Assembly (NCBI RefSeq): GCF_001518015.1
Contig: NZ_LPUY01000093.1
Location: 1 to 37,916, forward strand
DNA: 37,916 nt
Origin: Tritonibacter horizontis
GTDB taxonomy: Bacteria; Pseudomonadota; Alphaproteobacteria; Rhodobacterales; Rhodobacteraceae
Direction of reading: 5' to 3'
This document shows, piece after piece, positions 32,141-37,916 of the stretch (positions within the stretch are counted from its first letter, which is position 1; each line of letters opens with the position of its first letter). The position numbers were made by a program, and so were the translations under genes. The notes under the pieces were generated by a model. It was not told the DNA's origin. It worked only from the letters and a program-made list of their open reading frames with translations, and searched no databases.

Positions 32141-32656
32141 TTAGTCCAGAGGTCCGCCAACCGGCATCGTGTCGCCCGCATCCGGCCTGAATGGACCATC
32201 GCGCCACAGTTCAAACGCGAAGATCGCGCAATAATAGAGGATGATGGCGCCGGCAAAGGGGATCGCGCCATAGACATAGCCCATCGGGATTTGCAGGGCC
32301 GGAGTGACCTGGCCAGAGGCAAAGGTCTTCCACACCAGCTGGCCGCCGCCTTTGACCATCACCATGCCGACAAAGATCGCGACCGCCGCCAGGGAGAACC
32401 CTTCCAGCACCGCACGCGGCCGTCCGGCGAGCTTTTGGGTCAGCAGATCAATGGCCAGGTGACGGCGAAGACCCATGGTATAGGCCCCACCAATGAGCGC
32501 CAGCCACATGAACAGGAACCGCGCCAGCTCATCTGTGACCGTGGAGGGCGTGCCAAGGATATAGCGGCTGATCACCTGCCAGGTGACGCAGGCCACTAGA
32601 ACCACAAATATCACCGTAATCACGGCCTTGAGGAGCGTATCAACGAACGACCTCAT
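32141..32656 (-). CDS. dctQ: TRAP transporter small permease, DctQ family
   Basis: 171 residues from the ATG at 32656, the first plausible start after the operator region, with GGGGAG upstream. A longer reading from 32773 would place the operator at 32759-32776 inside the gene. Four hydrophobic segments at about 8-30, 45-63, 82-106 and 128-152 and the motif ISRYILGTPSTVTDELARFLF are typical of DctQ. It is the first gene of the minus-strand operon (Q, M, GH31, uxuB). Confidence 0.88.
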   Translation of the reverse strand: MRSFVDTLLKAVITVIFVVLVACVTWQVISRYILGTPSTVTDELARFLFMWLALIGGAYTMGLRRHLAIDLLTQKLAGRPRAVLEGFSLAAVAIFVGMVMVKGGGQLVWKTFASGQVTPALQIPMGYVYGAIPFAGAIILYYCAIFAFELWRDGPFRPDAGDTMPVGGPLD

Positions 32657-32758
32657 AGGCGGCGCTCCCCGTCTGCGCGAGGCATTGCGATCCGAGTCAT
32701 AGGTTTCCTCCCCTTCACCGGCTTGCCAATTCTGATGGCGACCCTTGCCCAGAAAACT

Positions 32759-32776
32759 AAATTGGTCAACCAATTT
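32759..32776. promoter_or_regulatory. UxuR-like operator, copy 1
   Basis: AAATTGGTCAACCAATTT: perfect 8 bp arms around CA. It equals the known UxuR/ExuR (FadR-type GntR) consensus AAATTGGTATACCAATTT except at the central two bases. It lies about 100 bases before dctQ. Confidence 0.75.
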
Positions 32777-32819
32777 GTCGATTTATCCGAAATTTCGCGG
32801 CAACATCCCGAAATTCAAA

Positions 32820-32837
32820 AATTTGGTTGACTGCATT
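32820..32837. promoter_or_regulatory. UxuR-like operator, imperfect copy 2
   Basis: AATTTGGTTGACTGCATT keeps the TTGGTTGAC core of copy 3 but its right arm is degraded. It is centred 61 bases from copy 1 and 42 from copy 3 and may be a secondary site. Confidence 0.5.
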
Positions 32838-32861
32838 TCGATTATGGGGAAGGTTTTCGCA

Positions 32862-32879
32862 TTATTGGTTGACCAATTT
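32862..32879. promoter_or_regulatory. UxuR-like operator, copy 3
   Basis: TTATTGGTTGACCAATTT: six-base arms ATTGGT and ACCAAT are perfect around TG. It lies 37 bases before the dctP start and so probably overlaps its promoter. Confidence 0.72.
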
Positions 32880-32915
32880 AAAGCGGTCAAATCGAGACAC
32901 TTGGGAGGAGAGACC

Positions 32916-33890
32916 ATGAACAAAGTTTTCACCACGACGCTTTCTGCGCTGGCCCTGGCCGCATCGGCTGGGTTCGCTGGCGCTACCACGTTGAAACTCA
33001 ATCACAACAACCCACCGGATCACCCGGTTCACATTTCCATGCAGATCATGGCGGACCGCGTGGCGGAACTGACCAATGATGAGATCAAGATCCAGATCTT
33101 CCCTAATGCGCAACTCGGCACCCAGCGCGAATCGATGGAGTTGGTGCAGAACTGTGCGTTGGAAATGGCGCGCTCCAATGCTTCCGAACTCGAAGCGTTC
33201 GAGGAAAGCTATTCCGCGCTGAACCTGCCCTACATCTTTGCCTCCGAAGAGCATTTTAACAATGTGATCACGGGCGACATCGGCCAGGACATCCTGAACG
33301 CCTCGGTCGACCAAGGATTTCGCGGCGTCGCCTTCTACACCGAAGGGGCCCGGTCCTTCTACGCGCAAAAGCCGATCATGTCCCCGGAAGATCTGAAAGG
33401 GGTGAAAGTCCGCGTGCAGCCCAGCCCTTCTGCGATCCGTATGGTCGAACTGCTTGGCGGCAACCCGACACCGATTTCCTGGGGCGAGCTTTACAGCGCG
33501 CTGCAGCAAGGTGTTGTAGACGCGGCTGAAAACAACCCCACCGCGCTGACCACCGCGCGCCACGGTGAGGTCGTCAGCGACTTTTCCCTCGACGAACACA
33601 CGATGATCCCGTCGGTCGTGGTGATTTCAAACTGCGCCTGGGATGCTATGACAGCCGAACAGCAAGAGGCCATGCGCACGGCCGCGCTCGACTCGATGGC
33701 GGCCCATCGCGAGGCCTGGAATGCCGCCTCTGACGCCGCCATCGACGAGGCCAAGGCAACGCTGAACGTCAATATCCACACCGTGGACAAGGCACCCTTT
33801 GCCGAAGCCGTTTTGCCGATGCATGAAGAGGTCGCGGCGAAGTCCGAGCACCTCGCCGATCTGATCGACCGCATCAAAGCAACACAATAA
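32916..33890 (+). CDS. dctP: TRAP transporter substrate-binding protein, DctP family
   Basis: 324-residue periplasmic binding protein. The start at 32916 has GGGAGGAG upstream and opens a signal peptide (NKVFTTTLSALALAASAGFAGA, cleavage about residue 23). The carboxylate-binding Arg is in KGVKVRVQPSPS, followed by PTPISWGELYSALQQGVVDAAENN, the standard DctP block also shared by uronate-binding members. It is encoded apart from its Q and M partners, which are divergent from the same promoter region. The operators and downstream glucuronidase suggest a glucuronate-containing ligand. Confidence 0.92.
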   Translation: MNKVFTTTLSALALAASAGFAGATTLKLNHNNPPDHPVHISMQIMADRVAELTNDEIKIQIFPNAQLGTQRESMELVQNCALEMARSNASELEAFEESYSALNLPYIFASEEHFNNVITGDIGQDILNASVDQGFRGVAFYTEGARSFYAQKPIMSPEDLKGVKVRVQPSPSAIRMVELLGGNPTPISWGELYSALQQGVVDAAENNPTALTTARHGEVVSDFSLDEHTMIPSVVVISNCAWDAMTAEQQEAMRTAALDSMAAHREAWNAASDAAIDEAKATLNVNIHTVDKAPFAEAVLPMHEEVAAKSEHLADLIDRIKATQ

Positions 33891-33911
33891 AAGACTGAGG
33901 CACAGGCACCG

Positions 33912-35726
33912 ATGTTGGAACGTTCCGAACTGGCTGACAACGCGCTGCAGGCACTGCATGATGAAGGGTACGACGCCCCTTTCAACACGCAGTCCCTCAA
34001 CGCTGACACGCTGATCTTCACCCGTGGCCGCGAAGGGCTGTCACTGGCGGGGGATTGGAACTTCTGCGTCGATCTTCTGGACACCGGCCTGCGGCAGAAA
34101 TGGTTCACCATGCTGCCCGAGGCCCCAGAGGACCGGGTCGAACCCTGGGATTACGATCCCTATATGGGCGAGACGGTGCCTGTGCCATCCTGCTGGCAGA
34201 TGCAAAAGGAGAAGTGGTACTTCTTTGAAGGCTCTGCCTGGTACACGCGACCCCTGATGCACGACGCAGGCGCCGGTCGGCGCCAGATCCTGCGCATCGG
34301 CGCCGCGCAATATGATTGCAAGGTTTTCCTGAACGGAGAATTCCTTGGCAACCACTATGGTGGCTCAACCCCCTTCTGTGTCGAGTTGACCGAGGCGTTA
34401 AAGCCGGGTCAAAACTGGCTGATGCTCTGCGTCAACAACACCCGCACGCTTGACCGGGTGCCGATGCGCAATACCGATTGGTTCAACTACGGCGGCGTCT
34501 ACCGCGAGGTCACGCTTTATGACCTGCCGCAGACGATAATCCGCGATCTGTTCGTACGCCTAGCGGGCAGCAAGATCCGCGTATCCGCCGTGGTCGACGG
34601 AGATGTGGCGCAGGCACGGGTCGCGATCCCCGAGCTTGGCGTCGATATCGCCGTGCCACTGATTGACGGCAAGGGAGACGTCAGCCTGGATGCCACGCCC
34701 GAGCTTTGGTCTCCCGAGACGCCGAAACTCTATGATGTAGTGTTCACAGCTGGTGAAGATCAGGTGCAGGACCGTGTCGGGTTCCGGAGCATTTCCCGCG
34801 AGGGGACAGAGATCCTGCTGAACGGGACGCCGATCTTTTTGCGGGGCATTTCGGTGCACGAAGATGACGAAACGCTTGGCAAAGTCACCTCTGACACCGA
34901 TATTCGTCGCCGTTTCGCCCATGCAAAGGCGCTTGGCTGCAATTATTTGCGCCTCGCGCACTACCCGCACCACGAACGCGCAGCTGAGATTGCCGACGAA
35001 ATGGGTCTGATGCTCTGGGAGGAAATTCCAGTCTACTGGGCAATTGATTTTGCCAATCCTGCCACCCGCCGCGACGCCGAAAACCAGCTCCGCGAACTCA
35101 TTCGCCGGGATCGCAACCGTGCGAGCGTTATCATCTGGTCAGTCGGCAACGAAAATCCTGACACCGACGCGCGGCTTGATTTCATGCGGGGGCTGGCGGA
35201 CATCGCCAAGGCCGAGGACCCCACCCGCCTGACCTCTGCCGCCTGCCTCGTGAACCATGCCAAGCTGAAGATCGAAGACCGGCTGGCCGACCATATCGAT
35301 GTCATCGGCCTTAATGAATACTACGGCTGGTACGAGGAAAATTTCGAGGAACTGGCCGAAATCGGCCGGAACTCCTCACCCGACCGGCCTGTGGTGATCT
35401 CTGAAACCGGGGCAGATGGGGACAACACTCCCCAAGGCCCCGCGCGAGGCCTCTTCAGCCTTTCCTACCAGGACGAGGTCTACAAAAAGCAGATCGCCAC
35501 CTTACGGGATCTGGACTATGTGAAAGGCATGTCGCCTTGGATCCTTTATGATTTCCGGGTCGAGCGGCGTCAGGGCATCTTTCAACGCGGCTGGAACCGC
35601 AAGGGTCTGATCGCAGCCGACAAAGAGACCAAAAAGCCGGCCTTTCACACACTCGCAGCCTATTACGCTGAGCGGGCCCAGCAGGATCAACGCGCTGCAG
35701 CTGGCGCCAAAAAGGGGCAAACATGA
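33912..35726 (+). CDS. uidA: Beta-glucuronidase, GH2
   Basis: 604-residue retaining glycosidase, the usual GUS length. An N-terminal jelly-roll (RQILRIGAAQYDCKVFLNGEFLGNHYGGSTPF), an immunoglobulin-like domain, then the TIM barrel with FLRGISVHEDD and YLRLAHYPHHE. The acid/base is Glu414 in WSVGNEN and the nucleophile Glu498 in VISETGADG. The NxK motif that contacts the uronate carboxylate in beta-glucuronidases is present as Asn562-Arg-Lys564 in WNRKGLI, which separates it from beta-galactosidases; galacturonidase is not excluded. No signal peptide. It is co-transcribed with dctP and overlaps the GntR gene (ATGA at 35723-35726). It releases glucuronate that feeds UxaC, UxuB and UxuA. Confidence 0.9.
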   Translation: MLERSELADNALQALHDEGYDAPFNTQSLNADTLIFTRGREGLSLAGDWNFCVDLLDTGLRQKWFTMLPEAPEDRVEPWDYDPYMGETVPVPSCWQMQKEKWYFFEGSAWYTRPLMHDAGAGRRQILRIGAAQYDCKVFLNGEFLGNHYGGSTPFCVELTEALKPGQNWLMLCVNNTRTLDRVPMRNTDWFNYGGVYREVTLYDLPQTIIRDLFVRLAGSKIRVSAVVDGDVAQARVAIPELGVDIAVPLIDGKGDVSLDATPELWSPETPKLYDVVFTAGEDQVQDRVGFRSISREGTEILLNGTPIFLRGISVHEDDETLGKVTSDTDIRRRFAHAKALGCNYLRLAHYPHHERAAEIADEMGLMLWEEIPVYWAIDFANPATRRDAENQLRELIRRDRNRASVIIWSVGNENPDTDARLDFMRGLADIAKAEDPTRLTSAACLVNHAKLKIEDRLADHIDVIGLNEYYGWYEENFEELAEIGRNSSPDRPVVISETGADGDNTPQGPARGLFSLSYQDEVYKKQIATLRDLDYVKGMSPWILYDFRVERRQGIFQRGWNRKGLIAADKETKKPAFHTLAAYYAERAQQDQRAAAGAKKGQT

Positions 35727-36454
35727 GCCAATACCGGCGGTATCAGGACGTAGCAGAGGCGCTCAGGGATGTCATTCGCGACGAAGGCTTTGCCATAGGA
35801 GACCGGTTGCCCCCGGAGCGTCAGCTGTCCGAGCGGCTTGCGGTGTCACGCTCATTGGTGCGCGAAGCCTTGATCATGCTGGAAATCGACGGCCTGGTCA
35901 AAGTCCGCAAAGGCTCCGGTATCTACCTCGCGGCTCCGTCGCCCGCGACGGCGCCCGCCGTGCGCGATGACATCGGACCGTTTGAACTGTTGCAAGCGCG
36001 GCAGTTGCTGGAAAGCTCGATCGCCGCCTTTGCTGCCGAGATGGTCACCAAGAACGATATCACCCGCATGCGCGAGGCGCTGGAGATCGAGCGGACCGAT
36101 ATCGAGGCCGGCAGCACCGATCACTCCGGTGACGAGTTGTTCCACCGTCTGATCGCCGAGGCGACGCAGAACTCGGTTCTGGTTGATATGCTGGACGAGT
36201 TGTGGCGCAAACGCGATCAAAGCCCGATGTGGGCAAAACTGCACACCCGGATCTTTGACGCCGACTATCGCCGGAATTGGCTGGAAGATCACCAGCAGAT
36301 CCTGGCGGCGCTGCGGACCAAGGACTCGGTCGCCGCCCGCGCCGCAATGTGGCAGCACCTCGCCCATGTCCGTGAAACCCTGATGGAGCTGTCAGACGTT
36401 GATGACCCGGCTTTTGACGGCTATCTTTTCCAATCCATCTCCGCGCCGAACTAG
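35723..36454 (+). CDS. uxuR: GntR/FadR-family regulator, UxuR/ExuR-like
   Basis: 243 residues. The winged helix at about 5-75 contains GDRLPPERQLSERLAVSRSLVREALIMLE followed by the wing VKVRKGSGIYL. The FCD domain (about 85-235) has the helical pattern LLQARQLLESSIAAFAAEM, DELFHRLIAEAT and a terminal DHQQILAAL...A.....H. In UxuR/ExuR proteins hexuronates bind this domain and release the operator. Location inside the glucuronide operon, and UxuR-type operators 2.8 kb upstream, support this assignment. The symbol is by analogy rather than by proven orthology. Confidence 0.82.
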   Translation: MSQYRRYQDVAEALRDVIRDEGFAIGDRLPPERQLSERLAVSRSLVREALIMLEIDGLVKVRKGSGIYLAAPSPATAPAVRDDIGPFELLQARQLLESSIAAFAAEMVTKNDITRMREALEIERTDIEAGSTDHSGDELFHRLIAEATQNSVLVDMLDELWRKRDQSPMWAKLHTRIFDADYRRNWLEDHQQILAALRTKDSVAARAAMWQHLAHVRETLMELSDVDDPAFDGYLFQSISAPN

Positions 36455-36469
36455 CGGCGGCTCCTTCTT

Positions 36470-36489
36470 GCACCTGACACAACAGGTGC
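36470..36489. promoter_or_regulatory. Perfect hairpin between uxuR-like gene and uxuA
   Basis: GCACCTG (36470-36476), loop ACACAA, CAGGTGC (36483-36489). It sits in the only gap (63 bases) inside the plus-strand operon, 28 bases before the uxuA start. There is no T-run, so it is more likely an mRNA processing or stability element, or an operator, than a terminator. Confidence 0.4.
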
Positions 36490-36517
36490 CTCAAAACGAC
36501 AAGAACACGAGGCTCTC

Positions 36518-37678
36518 ATGATCGAGACTTGGCGCTGGTTTGGCCCAAATGATCCGATAACGCTGGACGACATCCGTCAGGCCGGGGCAACAGGCATCGT
36601 CACGGCCCTGCACGACATGCCAAATGGCACCATCTGGCCAGTCGACGCGATCCAGGCCCGCCGTGACATGATCGCCGCGGCTGGTTTGCGGTGGGAGGTG
36701 GTCGAAAGCGTGCCGGTGCATGAGGATATCAAACGCGGCGCCCCCGGCTGGGAAGACAAGGCCGATGCCTGGGCGCAAACGATCCGCAACCTGGGAGCCT
36801 TTGGTATTCCCATCGTTTGCTACAACTTCATGCCATTGCTGGATTGGACCCGCACCGATCTCGCTTATCGCCTTGCCGATGGTGCACGCTGCCTGCGCTA
36901 TGACGCGGTGGATGCTGCCGTCTTTGACATTCACATCCTCGGGCGCAAGAACGCCTCGGCCGATCACCTGCCAACGATTGTGGCTAGCGCTGACAAACGG
37001 CAGGCGACCATGAGCGAGGCAGACCGCGAGGCGCTGACCCGGACCATAATCGCAGGCCTTCCCGGTGCCGAAGAGAGCTTCGATCTTGAGAGTTTTCGGG
37101 CGCATCTGGCACTGTATGACGGCATTGACGCAGCTCAGTTGCGTCAAAATCTCAGGGCGTTTCTGACTCGCGTGGTGCCCGCCGCACAAGAGACAGGCCT
37201 GCGACTGGGCGTGCATCCCGATGATCCGCCCTATCCGATCTTCGGCTTGCCACGGGTCGTCTCCACCGCCGAGGACCTGCAAGCGATCCTTGCGATGGTG
37301 GACAGCCCCTCCAACGGGCTGACTTTTTGCACAGGCTCCCTAGGGGTTCGCGCGGACAATGATCTTGCGGCGATGCTGATGCGCTTTGGGAAACACTTGA
37401 ACTTTCTCCATCTTCGGTCCACCCTGCGCGAAGACGATGGCGCCAGCTTCCATGAGGCCCCGCATCTGGATGGCGATGTCGATATGGTGGCAATCTGTCA
37501 GGCAGCGCTTGCCGCAGAGGCTGCACAGGGACGCGCCTTGCCCTTCCGTCCAGATCACGGCCATATGCTTGCCCAGGACCAGCGCGTCGATAGCACCCCA
37601 GGCTATCCCTATATCGGTCGCCTCCGCGGCCTTGCGGAACTGCGAGGGATCTTGCACACACTGCGCCGGCTGTCCTGA
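36518..37678 (+). CDS. uxuA: Mannonate dehydratase
   Basis: 386-residue (beta/alpha)8 enzyme, the usual UxuA length, converting D-mannonate to 2-keto-3-deoxy-D-gluconate. Family blocks: MIETWRWFGPNDPITLDDIRQAGATGIV (spread over 1-28), PVHEDIKRG, CYNFMPLLDWTRTDL, the metal-site segments VHPDDPP, LTFCTGSLG, LHLRS and DHGHML. These supply the Cys/His/Asp ligands for Mn2+ or Fe2+. It is last in the operon dctP, GH2, GntR, uxuA. No kdgK, kdgA or uxaC is in the window. Confidence 0.95.
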   Translation: MIETWRWFGPNDPITLDDIRQAGATGIVTALHDMPNGTIWPVDAIQARRDMIAAAGLRWEVVESVPVHEDIKRGAPGWEDKADAWAQTIRNLGAFGIPIVCYNFMPLLDWTRTDLAYRLADGARCLRYDAVDAAVFDIHILGRKNASADHLPTIVASADKRQATMSEADREALTRTIIAGLPGAEESFDLESFRAHLALYDGIDAAQLRQNLRAFLTRVVPAAQETGLRLGVHPDDPPYPIFGLPRVVSTAEDLQAILAMVDSPSNGLTFCTGSLGVRADNDLAAMLMRFGKHLNFLHLRSTLREDDGASFHEAPHLDGDVDMVAICQAALAAEAAQGRALPFRPDHGHMLAQDQRVDSTPGYPYIGRLRGLAELRGILHTLRRLS

Positions 37679-37686
37679 CGGCAGCG

Positions 37687-37845
37687 TCAGCCTCCAGAAC
37701 GGTTTGCGGGGTCCCTCTTGCCTTGCAATCGTTTTTTTCGCGCGGGGGGCATCGCTTCTTTTGCGGCCTTTTTCTTGCCATCACGGTTTTCAGGGACCAG
37801 CTCACTCAAACGCAAGAAGCCGCCTGTTAGGGCGGCTTTAAGCAA
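37687..37845 (-). CDS. Possible small basic protein (TTG start), unproven
   Basis: A 52-codon frame on the minus strand reads FLRLSELVPENRDGKKKAAK and then EAMPPARKKRLQGKRDP before the stop at 37687-37689. The composition (basic, low hydrophobicity) looks protein-like, but there is no ATG start; the only early start is TTG at 37845 and it runs through the terminator stem. It could be the tail of a decayed gene or a chance frame. Confidence 0.25.
   Translation of the reverse strand: MLKAALTGGFLRLSELVPENRDGKKKAAKEAMPPARKKRLQGKRDPANRSGG
37817..37838. terminator. Bidirectional terminator between uxuA and tRNA-fMet
   Basis: AAGCCGCC (37817-37824), loop TGTTAG, GGCGGCTT (37831-37838) followed by TA. 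The flanking A and T bases make it usable in both directions: for the uxuA operon on the plus strand and for the tRNA gene on the minus strand. Confidence 0.6.
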
Positions 37846-37863
37846 CTGTTAAGTCGCGTTATT

Positions 37864-37916
37864 TGGTTGCGGGAGTAGGATTTGAACCTACGACCTTCAG
37901 GTTATGAGCCTGACGA
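37864..37916 (-). tRNA. Initiator tRNA-fMet (CAT), 5' part outside window
   Basis: On the minus strand the sequence reads an anticodon arm TCAGG-CTCATAA-CCTGA with anticodon CAT, then AGGTC, the T-arm with GTTCAAATC, and the acceptor end CCCGCAACCA with an encoded CCA. The base before the discriminator (position 72) is A, as expected for the unpaired C1 x A72 end of bacterial initiator tRNAs. The D-arm and 5' acceptor strand are cut by the window edge. Confidence 0.85.

Noticed and set aside
37674-37690. CTGACG-GCAG-CGTCAG stem at the uxuA stop codon as terminator
   Set aside because: Short stem without a following T-run and overlapping the stop codon; the hairpin at 37817-37838 is the better terminator.
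1-37916. CRISPR array, rRNA operon or IS with DDE transposase
   Set aside because: No regularly spaced repeats, no rRNA-like sequence and no transposase motif were found in either strand.

Overview
The window looks like an alphaproteobacterial, probably Rhodobacterales (Roseobacter-group), replicon. The evidence is the dense GC-rich coding with ATGA-type gene overlaps, two complete TRAP transporters, Entner-Doudoroff-type uronate genes, and an alphaproteobacterial initiator tRNA (tRNA-fMet) cut by the right edge. No rRNA, CRISPR array or classical IS transposase was seen.

Left part (1-7981): an antirestriction gene of the ArdC family has been cut apart. One piece lies at 56-147 and the C-terminal piece at 7769-7981. 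Read together they give one continuous protein across the repeated bases GTCGC. The DNA between them (148-7768) is a 7.6 kb element with imperfect 14 bp inverted ends. It carries three overlapping large tyrosine-recombinase genes (GInt / recombinase-trio type) and a small cargo: a LysR regulator divergent from a two-gene unit of an ABM-fold protein and DNA-3-methyladenine glycosylase I. Only the first recombinase keeps the full catalytic set, and the fourth gene expected after the trio is an 8-codon stub. The first 60 bases hold palindromic repeats that look like the end of yet another element abutting the same ardC gene.

Middle part (8024-16575): a mobilisation region read on the minus strand (relaxase, MobC-like protein, two small proteins, a VirD4/TraG coupling protein and accessory genes), with no mating-pair-formation genes in view. 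Inserted between coupling protein and relaxase, on the plus strand, is a visibly AT-richer three-gene unit: winged-helix regulator, AbiEii-like nucleotidyltransferase and PP2C-like phosphatase. A 30 bp imperfect palindrome sits directly before the first gene. This compact unit looks like an autoregulated toxin-antitoxin or phage-defence cassette and is the best candidate for an undescribed system.

Right part (16576-37678): two neighbouring sugar-catabolism loci. Locus 1 (minus strand, 16576-24002) encodes a DapA-family lyase, a GntR regulator, a GH78 alpha-L-rhamnosidase, an FGGY sugar kinase broken by an out-of-frame internal deletion, and a fucose/arabinose-isomerase-like protein. It is divergent from a TRAP transporter (dctPQM, 24163-26996). 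Locus 2 is a pair of divergent operons around 32657-32915. The minus-strand operon encodes TRAP Q and M subunits, a GH31 alpha-glycosidase and fructuronate reductase (UxuB). The plus-strand operon encodes the TRAP binding protein, a GH2 beta-glucuronidase, a UxuR/ExuR-like GntR regulator and mannonate dehydratase (UxuA). Three copies of a UxuR-like operator lie between them. None of the three glycoside hydrolases has a signal peptide, so the loci probably import acidic, rhamnose- and glucuronate-containing oligosaccharides or glycosides intact and cleave them in the cytoplasm. Glucuronate would then go through fructuronate and mannonate to 2-keto-3-deoxygluconate; UxaC and the KDG kinase and aldolase are not in view.

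The window ends with a terminator and a partial initiator tRNA gene on the minus strand.
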